Source: Montifringilla adamsi
Lineage: Eukaryota > Chordata > Aves > Passeriformes > Passeridae
Assembly: GCA_017590115.1 (NCBI GenBank)
Contig: JAGGNK010006571.1
Location: 558,001-622,000 of the forward strand
Reading direction: 5' to 3'
DNA: 64,000 bases
Below the pieces are notes generated by a model. The model worked only from the letters and a program-made list of their open reading frames with translations, did not search any database and had not been told where the DNA came from. Made by a program: the position numbers and the translations under genes. Of the stretch, positions 46,801 through 58,270 are shown in pieces (the first letter of the stretch is position 1; every line of letters starts with the position of its first letter).

Positions 46801-49800
46801 GCCCTAGCAGAAAAAAAAAACCATTTTGGTGTAACCCTGCAAATGCTTGAGACTGTGCTGGAACTACTCTAAGTCTGTTCCAGTTGAACAAAATGAGTTT
46901 CTAAGACTCCCAGAGCTGCTGTAAACATATAATGGGGCATCTCAGAAGACAGAAGGGATCCAGGCAGGAAGGGAACCAGCCTCCCATGTGAATGCTGACC
47001 TGCACTGCCCCGTGCAGGTACAGGAAGGCACACAGGCAATGTGCATCTCATGGGGAAGGGAGCACTTGGGCCAGGTAGGCCAAGCAGACTGCAGTCACTG
47101 CCCACCCTACTTGGTTCAGATAATTGTGGCATCAAGCATCATGGTGTGGAAGAGGTTTTCTTCCCCTGCTCACCCAGAGGGTTCAAACGTTTGCTAGCGC
47201 TGTGTGTGCCAAAGCAGGTGTGGCATGAGTGAACTCCCAGGCTTGCTCTTCCACAGCTTGGTTGTGAACTAGCAAGTTTCAAACTGGATGCTACAGCAAG
47301 TAGAAAACATGAGCTTAAGCAGGAAATTCAAGGCCTGATCAGATTTGCTCTAAAGGGCTGATATTAACACTTTCAGACTTCACCATTTCCAGCATGCTGC
47401 TTCCTTCTGGTCTGAAATGGAATCTCAGTTTCCTGATAGACCTACAATGAGATCACAGAGAGCTGAGATATTATAGGCCATGAGACAATAAGTTGTGCCC
47501 ACCTTCTTCAATCTTCACAAGATTCATCTGTAAGGTGCTTTGATTTCCCCATTGCTCCCTGGAAGCTGCAGAAATGATAGCCTGTCTTTACTTGACACGG
47601 CAGGTACCATAAGGCAGATTCCTTCCAAAGACCTATCTTGAGCTGCAGCTTAGACCTCAGGACAAGCTCAGGTGCTCATTACAGCCTGTTCTCCTGGTTC
47701 AGGGGGAAAAACCAATCGAAACCCTAAGCCTCAAGCTGAAATCAAATCCCCCGTCACCTGCCTCTTCAAAGAGAAATTAGTCATCTTCTCTGCAGAAGGA
47801 ATTCACAGTGTGTCTCTACCATCACATACTCTTTCTCATGAGTGATAGACTGGCATTCATGGGAAGCATTTATCTGAATGTCCATACAAAATATAAAACT
47901 CAGATATAAAACAGCTGGGAGTAATGTTATGAGAGGAAGTCTTGGACAGGCTGGTTCTGAAAGAAGGACCCAGGACTTTCTACCTAAGACATGCCCTCAG
48001 TGTAGACCTGAAGATTTAACATAAATATGCTGGGTCAGAGATCTGTGCTCAAGCTACTGCTCCACCATGCTCATTTGTGCAAAAACTGCCATACCCACAT
48101 GGCAGTTTCTCTGCTGCTGTCTTCTCTGGAAGACTCTGCCTTGGTACAGCCACTTCTGTTTTCATGTGAGCCAGAATCAGAAACCTGATTCCTCTCGTTC
48201 CAGTCAGACACCAGTAGCATCAGCTATTCCAACATTCCTTCTCTGGTTTTAAGCAGAAATTGCTACCTGCTGAAGATCTCTTCTCCAGAAATTTGTTCAA
48301 AAGTGTCACCAAAACTGAATTTTGACTATGTAGATTTTTCTGCTGATGCATATTCATCCTTTCAATTCCTCAAGAGTTAAACCCCATGATTTAACTGAGC
48401 ACAACCATTGCTGTATGTTATTCAACAATTGTGAAAAGTTCTTTCCTGTGAGAAAAGACATAAATGCCAATGTTTTCAAACTTAAACCTCTGAGAACTAA
48501 ATTAATTTCCAAGGACAATTACATATGTGAATTGAGTGCAAACAGCAAGCATGGCCTGACTCAGAAGAACAGCAATGAAACTATACACTCCTCAATGAAA
48601 TTGTAAATTATTTCTGTAAACAGAAAATCAGAAATTAAACAGGCTCCTTCTTGGCGTGGTAATTAAGGCTCTTGGTTACCATGCAAGATGTTGTTATAAT
48701 AAAAGTTTGTTAAGAGGCCTATTTTTGTTTCCTGCTTTGATGAGATAAAAAGATTTTGTGAAGTTTGGGAAACAACTGGTTTCCCTAAATGCAATCTAGA
48801 TCTTGCACGTTTCACCTGGGTACACTTCAAAGTAATTTTTGCAGTGTTTATGTTCATCTTTCAGGCAGCTAACTACTGGCAGTTGTGTTGATTACTCCTG
48901 GAAACCTCCCAGAGAATCTGCAAACTTCTTTAAAAGGTTGTTAGGAATTCTTCATGTTCTTTAGGTATGGTATCTTTTCAAGGAATTCTTCTTTCAGTGC
49001 TCTCCTAACAGCAGCTGAAAATCAACAACTATAACCTCCTCATCACACTTGTAACTTTCTTTACTCTTCTACTAAATGACTGTCCACTAAATGGCTCTCT
49101 TTTTATCTTAAATGCAAATTTCACAAAGAAGAAAATCCATTTTTCTGATTTTTATTATGAAAACAAGAAATATGTGGGGTTTTCTTGTTTTTTATCTCCA
49201 GATTTAAAAAAAAACCACAAACATGACTGGGATGCTGAAGAAGAAACCATGTTCAAGTCAAGCTCAGAAAAGCCAAGCCAGCACAGGTCCCAGTTCTACA
49301 ACACACAGCGCTTGCCCAGGGTCCCAGTGATTTTATTTCCTGGGCTCTAGGGGGAGCTTTGATTTGCTCATGAGCACAGCACTAAATATATGTGGCAAAT
49401 TTCTAAGTACAACGGATCCAGGTGAGTGAGAACTTTTAACTTTCAGCTTTCAATTTTCATTAAAATGTGGTCATATTAAATAACTGAAAATTAGTAGGCA
49501 AAGAATCTTATTAAATATCTGTGATTATATATGATACTGAACATAGAACATTATTGCTCTGTGTGTTATAAATATGATTTTTCAAAAACAAAGAGATCTT
49601 TAATGTCTTCCTTCTCATGTGTCAAGAGACCATCTAAATTCGCACTTTTTCTTCATTTTGATAGTTGCTCTGGAATTGATTCCACATCCAAAATCTAGAA
49701 GCCAATCTGAAGCATGCTGCAGGTCTAAGAATATTTCAGATATAGTCATTAAAGATGTGCGAACATAGCTAAATCAGAGTATTTAACATAAGTAAACACT

Positions 49801-50300
49801 TTCAACACCAAGTTTTGGACTGCAGTTAGAAAATCTGTAGTAGAAAATCAAGTGTAAGCACTTCTTGATGTACAGATTTCCAACCCACCAACATTAACAG
49901 ATCCTTGTTGCTCAGATGATTGGAGAGTTCTGGGTCACCTCTCTTGGCCTCTTGGACTTTCTCCTATTATTGCAAGGTGCAGGCTGCTGGTGAGAACACA
50001 CTAATTCACACAGGCATGCTGTCCTTCACACAAGGCCGGGCCGACAAGCTGCTGGACTGGCTAACATCCTTTATGTCCAGGCTCACACAGTAGACTCCTT
50101 GCATGAGACCATTTGGTGTGTCAGTGCTGAAGCACTCCCCTACCCCTTCCTGCCCCCAGTCCCCTTCCTGGTGGAGAGATAAAGATATCTCTTTCCTCTT
50201 GGCTTCAGACTGCTTGATACTGCAGACAGGACATTTCAGCAGTTAGAATTTCCCAGATTTAGACCAAAAATTCACTGAGTGTCATTGGGGTGAGTTACCC
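37870..50300. other. Long gene-free stretch upstream of CMBL copy C
   Basis: About 12 kb where no coding exon, CpG island or clear repeat family was recognised. It should contain the promoter and any noncoding first exon of copy C. A patch with several CpG at about 40130-40340 is the only candidate I see. The short open frames here lack homology I can recognise and lack coding character. Confidence 0.5.
40199..40340 (-). promoter_or_regulatory. Weak candidate for a first exon or promoter of CMBL copy C
   Basis: A modest cluster of CpG (CCACGC, GGCGTG, CACGCC, CTCGCC, TCCGCTCCGC) lies around 40130-40320. A consensus donor AATGAG|GTGAGACT occurs on the minus strand at 40197-40198, about 2.4 kb upstream of coding exon 1, nearly the same distance as in copy A. 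No direct sequence similarity to the copy A promoter is clear. Confidence 0.2.
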
Positions 50301-50560
50301 CTACCTGGGTCAATCAATAAGACCAGCTTAGAAGTTTCTGGCAGGTTCTTCCACACTTCCCCCTGAACAGAGGGTTAAGGGCTGGTCCTTGGTATAGGAG
50401 CCGGGACTGGTCACCACTGGGGGTCTCAAGGAGTGCAGTGCTTTCTGCAGCTGAGTGGAGGCAGAAGTCATCAGCCACTGTCACATCACCCCTGGGCTCC
50501 AAGGGAAAATCCTAAGTCCCCACATCTTTCTCCCAAACCACTCCAGTCCCAGCTGAGCAC
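50300..50560. repeat. Possible unclassified interspersed repeat
   Basis: A GC-richer block with a sharp change of base composition from its surroundings, just left of CR1 pieces. It has the look of an LTR or satellite-type repeat but I cannot name the family. Confidence 0.25.
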
Positions 50561-50809
50561 AGGCAGTGACTGACCCGCTCAAGGGACTCTGGCAGTCATG
50601 GGATGTGGTCTGGGGACTATTCCAGTGATGATACAGGAAGATATGGCAGCCTGAGACAAGACAGCAGATTGGCAGCCCCTCGTGACTCAGTCATTCAGCT
50701 GCCACCAGTGCTAGTAGCAAGGTGCAGGGCAGCTGTGCAGGATGCTGCTGCAAGTGTTGAAAGCTTTAGACACCTGGAAATGCCTTGGAGCCCCTCAAGT
50801 AAAAGTCTT

Positions 50810-51250
50810 CCTTAATCAGGTGGCAGCATTCAAGGCAGTACATTTCCCAAAATCATCAGCTGCTTGTTTGATGGCCCATCAAATTGGCAGGTGGCCCCAG
50901 CTTGGTCCCTGCCTGACTGGCCACTGCAGGCCCCAGAATTGCTCCATCTCCTCTGCCACCTTCTTCTCATGGTCCCCAAACTCCTCCTGGGCCTGGAGGA
51001 GAGGTGCCCTCTGGTGGCACCCTTGGAACTCTGTCACCTCTCTGGATCGATCCATGCTCCTGATCCTCTTGTCCAGGTCCCTATTGCCATGAGATTCTTC
51101 CAATGCACATTGCAGAATCTTGCTGTAGGTTGAGATGAGGCTGACTGGCCTGTAGTTCCCTGAATTCTCTTGTTTTGCCTTGAGAATTGTTGTGACACTT
51201 CCCTTTTCCCTGTTTCCAAGGATCTCTCCCTATTACCATTTTTTTACTTC
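50810..51250 (-). mobile_element. Fragment with CR1-type reverse-transcriptase remnant
   Basis: On the minus strand at about 51134-51165 the sequence reads GNYRPVSLIST, the conserved LINE reverse-transcriptase segment. The frame is shifted on both sides. Left of about 51110 the sequence no longer looks like CR1, so the block may be composite. Confidence 0.65.
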
Positions 51251-51430
51251 ATAAAATCATGGAATGGTCTGGGTTGGAAGGAACTTTAAAGATCATCTAG
51301 TTCCAACCTCCTCACCATGGGCAGGGACACCTTTCACTAGACCAGGTTGCTCAGAGCCCCATCCAGCCTGGCCTTGAACAACACTTCCAGGGATGGAGCA
51401 TCCACAACTCCTCTGGGCAAACTTTTCTAA
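51251..51430 (-). mobile_element. CR1 LINE 3' end, minus strand
   Basis: A typical avian CR1 tail read in reverse complement: ATGGAATGGTCTGGGTTGGAAG, then the blocks with ATCATCTAGTTCCAACC, GGGCAGGGACACCTTTCACTAG and CAGCCTGGCCTTGAACA. It is a separate insertion from the reverse-transcriptase piece on its left. Confidence 0.9.
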
Positions 51431-53327
51431 TCTTTCTCTTAGCCCCACTCACACTCCTCCCATCTTGCCCTGCTCATCTTGGCCATGCTATTCACCATGA
51501 ACCTTTCCACCATGCATCTCTCTAGCTCCTGGCTGTTCTTCCTGCACCCTTGCATGGTAGCACCCCTGTCTACAGAGGAAATTGTATTTGCCCAGCTTTG
51601 GTTTACTCTCATTGGGAGTGAGTTTGGGGGAGAAAAGGAGTTGTCCATGAGCCTTTGCTTTCATTGAAGCTACTGTGAGGTTGAGGCCTCCCAAAGAACT
51701 CCCTGCCCTTTACTGTAAAAAATTCTCCTTTGCCTTTCCATAGAATCATGGTCAAGAACTTGGCTCAACATGACCAGGAGTGCAAGGAAAGCAGAGATAA
51801 ATCAATCCCCTCAAGAATCCATAAATAATTTGAAGACCCTGATTTCCTTCCTGTAGAAGATCAGTAAAAGAAGAGGTAAAAGGCGTAGAACAAAACTTGG
51901 AGATCCAGAGAAAAATGAAAGAGGAGAACCCAATTTGTCACCCTAAATATGTAAGACCTTACTGGAAATTTTGGTACAAATTTTTGACAGCATTTTCTGC
52001 TCTCAGGGCGCATGTGATAATGAATCAGAAAAGACAGGTTCTCAGAAGACTTTTCCACGTTAAACAGTGATAAACTCAATACTGACTTTTAAAGTAGGGA
52101 TTTTCCCAGATGTTCTCAATTGAAAAGTGCATATTCCAAACAAGCTTGTTCTCAGAAGCTGTATGGTGATACAGAATGCAGCTGCTTAAATAGTCTTCAG
52201 ACCCTCAAAGTACTAGGCCATCAGAATGAAATATCATGCACTGCCATTTCATTTTCCCTTTCTTTAGCACCTCTAACCCGGCTGAGGCCCTGGCAGAGGC
52301 CCATGTTACATGACTACACTAAAAAATAAGTCTAAAAACAATCTATAATTGATACACAAAGAAGAGTGAAAAGAATGTGCCTTTTGAGTAGTAAGCATAT
52401 TTGACATTCCATGTCAGTCACCCAACTGAAAATCTACTTCATTTTTTTAGACAGCAAAAACATTGAGTGTTTTCTTCACTGTATTATTTGACCCTGCATT
52501 GAAGGCAGCACACACAGCAAATACATTCTTGCCATTGGGAAATGAGCAAAAGCTGGGGGTTATGCCCCATGATGCACATTCTCAGTGTGCAAGCTACTGT
52601 GAAGTGAAAGTCACCACAGAAATCAGACAAACTCACAAAACAGAGGTCATTGACTGTGATCAGCCTGTAATAACTCTGACCTTTAGACCATTCCTCACAA
52701 ACATTTGAGGAAAAGTAATGACAAAGTCATTACAAATCTAAGCCCTTCTGTATTTCTTTCCTAGTCAGTGCTGCAGAAGCGCAGGCAGTAGCACAGGTGT
52801 TGTTACAGAATGTGTAACTATAGTGACTACGTGTATCATTTTCCCTAGCAGATATATTTTCTTTTTGGCAACACTCATGGTTTTAAATGAAGTAGAACTG
52901 AACCTTGCCCTGAGGAATTAAATTTAATTTGGTTGGCAGTCATAACGTTTAATAATGCCTGGAAGGTCAAGATAAAAGTTTCTGGCAAAGTAAGAGTGTT
53001 TCTTCTAAATACTGAGGATAATCCCTAACTGCTGTCATCTGCAGGGATATTTTCACAGAATTTTAAAGATACGAGAACCAACATGTCCTCAGTAGCACTT
53101 ATACACATTCACTTGACGATGGTAATGTTTCATACCACACCCTTTCTTACCAAGGAGATCAAAGTTCTAGAAGTAGGAAAAAAGATCTTTCTAATCTAAT
53201 GACACAAATACCTAACTATCTAAAAGGTTCACTTGGACATGATGAAAGTGTTTTAGGTGAAGAACTGTATATTCCAAATGATATGACAGTTATTAGGAAC
53301 TAGATATTCTGAAAGACCAATACAGCC

Positions 53328-53353
53328 TTTTTTTTTTTTTTCTTTTTTTTTTT
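53328..53353 (+). repeat. Poly-T tract with one C
   Basis: T14 C T11 on the plus strand, i.e. an A-rich tail on the minus strand. Confidence 0.8.
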
Positions 53354-56222
53354 AAAGGCAGGAGGCCTCCACCAAGTAACCACAGCCACAGAGCACTGAA
53401 TCCCAAGTAGATTAATAGCAGCCATTGGCTCCATTCTCAGCATGATGGCAGCATCCCAACCAAACTGATAGGGCCTATATTTTAAATAGAAAATCCACTG
53501 CAACATGTGTGAAAAGATCCCTGTTGTGCTTAAGAAAAATAATTTGGTGAAGAACATTCTGCAGATCTTGGAAAGAGCCATGAAGTTCTGCAAATACTTC
53601 TTTACTCTATGGAAATGGTTTGTGTTAATTATCAAAGTATTGCCTAGATTCTTAAAATCTAGACATATAAACAGCCTCGTTTGTCTTTTCAGTCAGACTC
53701 ATTAAACAGTAGCATCATTTAGACTGGGTTTATTTACCTCATCTCTCACTTAAAATGCTAGTGGAAATAGTTTTTTTTCTTGGTTGAAATGTTCATAATC
53801 CATAGAACAAACCCCAGTGTATAGCCAAGCATTTCCTCAGAAACAGTTTCTGAAATAAATAGGTCTGGAGCCTATGTCATGGCTGTGTATGATGATGCTC
53901 AGCCATTATGCTCATCCTTTAATTTATGTTTGGTGCAGTACTGCTACACATTTCATAGCGCAAACATGAACCACAAGTCACATATTCATTCAGGAAGTTT
54001 GACTCCTTCATTGGCTACTAATCAAAGCCCAGGTTTAGTAAGAAGCAAGCACCAGCTGAAGGGAAGCACATTGTTCAGTTCTTCATATACTGAAGTGTCA
54101 GAGTCAGAATTTAGCACAGTGCAGCAGCCTAGGCCAATCTCCTGGTGAAGCAGCAAACGCCATTGCATTCACATTACTTCTGAGAGGGCTTCTCTCCACC
54201 TTCATTCCAGGAACCCATGGCCACGGCAGCTACCTGCTGGTTAGGGATGGTTCAGGAGATGTCACAGCAGAACAGCCACTGCCCAGGAAGTACATGCTCT
54301 AAAGTCCCTGCAGTGCACAGGGAAGATCATCCAGACTGGCAGCGTTTTTCACCATGTGTTTTTGTAGTCCACAGACCTCTGTGCCTTCTGATTGTGTCAG
54401 GCCAATTTTCTGTTTGCCATACTTTGTGCAACACACCAAAGAGCCTGTTCTGATGTTTTCTCTCCTGCCATGGATGCCCTGGGCCTCCCTAGTGATGGTG
54501 CATCATTTAGGAACCAGATACATGCTCACTCCAAATACTGCATGGTTTGTCGATATAAGCTGACATCCACATCATTTTACTTAAGATAATCCACTATATT
54601 TTCCACATTTCTGCAACTTGCTGTTCATAATAACTGAACCAATTTTGCAGTGAGAGTCAGGTGAGCAGCTGAGGGAAAAAAGTAGGACAGCACTGAAAAA
54701 AGCCCCCAAAACAACGGGTTAAGAAAATAAATGCATTTTGAAGTGTTCATCTACAGAAAAACTGAAAAGCAGTAGCTTTTGCTGTTTGATTTTTTTCAAC
54801 TCTCTGAACTTTCAAAATAACAAAAAGTATAAGGGAATAATTTTTATGAAGCCATTTTAAAATAACCGAAGATGGAAATGTAAGAGTACAAATGCTGGAT
54901 AGTTTGCATTTTGCAATTATTATTTTGTATTCCCTTAATAGAACTCTTGACTAAAAATGCATTATCTAAGCATTTTAGTCATGTAAAACCAAAACAAGAC
55001 CATGTTGAAAAGAACCTTGTCTTGTTTTCTACTCTTTCTATCCACCCTTATCCATGCCTTTCCTTTTGCCATAACCTTCTGTCATTTGGGGTTATATCTA
55101 CTACTGTCTTCAGTATACACCTGTACAGTTACCATATTTCCTCCATTATCTAGTTAATAACTTATATGGATCAGAGACTTTGTTTTTTCAGCATATTTGT
55201 TCAGCACCTGTTGGCAGTAATTTTTGACCTTGTTGAGAGTCAAAAGCTAACAATAACCTTCTAATGTCCTTCTTTACCAAAAATTAAAAGCTACCTAAGC
55301 CATGGGTATTTCTTAGATAAAAACCACCTAACATATTACTAAATAAACAGGGGTTAATAACATGTTTGCCAAAAATACCAAGAAGGCTGAGAGATGCTTA
55401 ATTTAATTTGACCTACGATAACATACTACAGGTTTGGGGGTTTTTTACTGTTTAAATTATGATGGTCTGCCTCCAACTCATGTTTACTGGTAAGCTATTG
55501 TATAACCTATATTGAAACACTAGGTATGAACAAAATTTTGGGATAAATTATCTCTAAATGCTAAGAAGATGGTACACATGTAATGTTTGGTCGGTAATTT
55601 AAATGGCTGAACAGACAGATACAGACGGAATGAAATTATTCACTGGCAACATACAGCAGCTTCTTTCAAAAGCTTTAATTAAATTTAAAGAAGCCTACCA
55701 CGAGAGACTGAAATTGAAGAATTATATACATTAATCTTGCCACGGTCTCTGAATGTGAATTATAATTTAGATACTTTTATTGACATTTAATTTACATTTA
55801 TCACATCAGAGTAACAATGTTGTAACAAAGAATGGTTACATGTTTGGAAAATAAAGAGTGGGAATTAGGAATATACTTGGAAATTGAAACTCTCCCTTTA
55901 TTGGCTTTTTCTCCTATTTTTTTCCATAGACTTTTCCTTGCTTTGGCAAAATTAGTATTACAGCATTTCTCACATCCTCAGTACTATGCTGGCAGATTTT
56001 TAATAGGCCAAGATAATTTGCTGACACTGAGCAAAGTGAAGCTCAAAAATGAGCTTATTTTTAAAAGAAACAGATTTTTTTAATTTAAGTTATAAGTGGG
56101 AATTTTTCCACCTTGCCTTTCAGAGCAGAGGGACACAGAAGAGCTGAATATGGTAGTCTATCCCAAGTGCATTTATTGCAGGACTTTACTGTACTTTTTC
56201 AGCTATTGGAGAGCCATATAAA

Positions 56223-56225
<3 letters not shown>

Positions 56226-56254
<29 letters not shown>
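56226..56254 (+). repeat. Poly-T tract, 29 bases
   Basis: Twenty-nine uninterrupted T on the plus strand. Confidence 0.9.
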
Positions 56255-56949
56255 GGTTATGCGGGCCAGTATCATACACTCCACCAGCTTGAAAAATGTA
56301 ATTTTGAAGGAACTAACATGGTTGCAGTTTGGAAAAATAGAGTTATAAAATTGCAAATTGGGCACGTGCCACCTCTGCTCTTTAAGTGCAGACTTGAACT
56401 ACCAGCCACTCTGCTGCTGACACCGAGCCCGAAGGCTGAATGCAAAGGATTTAATGACTCCCTGGACACAAAAGGTCATACGGTAAAGAGAGCTGAGGGA
56501 TGCTACGACTCATTGATCAACTATAGGGGTTGAAACAGCTGCCACAATGGAACACTAAAACAATGCACGCATACATTTCATCAGGATGGAATTCCTCTCT
56601 ACCCTGAATAAAATCAAATTGTTTTCTTCCTCAACAATATTCCTGCCAACTCAGCAGAGCCCGAGCGACAGCTCTCAGCACACGTGGCAGAGTACAAAGT
56701 TTTAATGTGTGCTGCCCCGGCTATGTAGGGCAGCAAGACATGGAAACATAAATGATTAAGCTAAGAGAGAATTTTGTGCTTTGCTGAGCGGTTTATTAGC
56801 TCTGCTGGAAAGCCCCAGCTCTGGAAGGGGCGGTGAGGTTTGACGAACACACAGGTAGCCGCTCGAGAAGGACGGCTGTTCCCAGGGCTTACACATCCCT
56901 GATCCCTGGAACACTGACCCGCTTAAAATCTGGCCGGCTTCACCTAGGG

Positions 56950-57690
56950 ATGCAGCATTTCTCTCCGGTTTGGAGTAGAACTTGGAACCGGTTTTAGCTA
57001 CATTTAGCTACAGGCTGGGGGAAGAGTGTCTGGAAAGCTGCCCATTGGAACAGGACCTGGGGGTGGTGGTCAACAGCTGGCTGAGCATGAGCCAGCATGT
57101 GTCCAGGTGGCCAGTGGCATCCCGGCTCGGATCAGGAACAGTGTGGCTAGCAGGAGCAGGGCAGTGATTGTCCCCCTGTACTCGGCATCCACGCGGCCAC
57201 GACTCGAGTGCTGTGTCCAGCTCCGAGCCCCTCGATTCAGGACACTGAGGTGGTGGAAAGTGTCTGGAGAGAAACAGCGAAGCCGGTGACTGGTCTGGAA
57301 CACCAGTCCCCTGAGGAACGGCTGAGGCAGCCGGGGTTGTTTAGCCTGGAGTGAAGGAGGCTCAGGGGAGGACGTTATCACTCTGTGCAACCACACGTAG
57401 CCGGGTCAGGGTCGGCATCTTCTTCCCAGACAACTAATGACAGGAGCGAGGACACAGTCGCAAGATGCAGCAGGGAAGGTTCAGATTGGACATTATGAGG
57501 AATATCTTCACAAAAAGAGGGATTGCGCATTGGAATGGGCTGCCCAGGGAGGTGGTGGAGTCACCGTGCCTGGAAGTGCTTAAGCAAAAGCTGTATGTGG
57601 CTTAGTGCCATGGTCTAGTTGACATGTAGGTTGACCCGATGATCTCGGAGGTCTTTCCCAGCACAGCTGACCCCGTGTTTCTGTAGATGA
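56950..57690 (+). mobile_element. CR1 LINE, 5'-truncated copy, plus strand, abutting the MARCHF6 promoter
   Basis: Decayed CR1: the reverse-transcriptase C-terminal region ([31 protein letters not shown] translation), then the typical blocks with GGTTCAGATTGGACATTA, GGAATGGGCTGCCCAGGGAGG and a 3' end near TGTTTCTGTAGA. It has several frameshifts. Its 3' end lies about 125 bp from the MARCHF6 start codon. Confidence 0.9.
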
Positions 57691-58270
57691 GAGCGGGCCA
57701 GACCCGCAGCAGCGCCCGGCCCGGCCCCCTCCCGGCCCCCGTCCGCTCGGCGCGCGGCCCCGCCCCCCGCGGTCACACCACCCGCCCGGCCGGCGCTGCG
57801 TCAGCCCGGCAAGATGGAGACCGCTGAGGAAGGTACGGCGCTCGCCCCGCGCCCGCCGCCAGCCCCCGAGAGGGGCTCTGCCGGGGCAGCCTCGGAGGGT
57901 GGAGGGGCGCGGGGGAGGAGGAGAATGTCAGCGGGCCCGCTGGGCGGGCTGGGGGCTTTGCGCGCCCGGAGGGGCTTCTCCGGGCCGGAGCGAGGGGGGC
58001 AGTGTGTGAGGCGGCGCGCGCGGGTGCCCCTTACATAACCACGGGGAACGGGGAGCGGGGGGGCAAAGGGGGGCGGTGCTGGTAACACCCGGAGCGGGGC
58101 TGGCATGGGCCGTACCGGGACCCCTGGGCCCGCCGGAACCTTCCGCTGGCTGCGGCTTTGCCTGGGAAAGCGGGGGCCCGGGGGAGAAATGAGAGCCCGG
58201 GGCGAAAAGCAGCAGGCGGGGCAGCGGGAGAGGCGGCGAGGAGGGCACTGCCCCCTGCTCCCTCCTGGCC
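57691..58270 (+). promoter_or_regulatory. MARCHF6: CpG island and promoter of MARCHF6
   Basis: A dense run of CpG and GC boxes (CCCGGCCCGGCCCC, GGCCCCGCCCCCCGCGG) starts right after the CR1 copy and runs through exon 1 into intron 1. There is no TATA box at a sensible distance, so this is a CpG-island type, probably broadly active promoter. The start site is somewhere in 57691-57800. Confidence 0.85.
57814..57832 (+). CDS. MARCHF6: MARCHF6 exon 1 coding part
   Basis: 19 nt: ATGGAG...GAAG, then donor GTACGG. It encodes METAEE plus the first base of Asp7. The context AAGATGG has A at -3 (AAG before ATG) and G at +4, a good Kozak match. The preceding bases from about 57700 are 5' untranslated. 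Confidence 0.93.

Larger units (their letters stand above)
51431..56940. other. Gene-free stretch with homopolymer tracts
   Basis: No coding exon recognised. It holds two long T tracts, at 53328-53353 and 56226-56254, and AT-rich single-copy-looking DNA. Confidence 0.5.
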
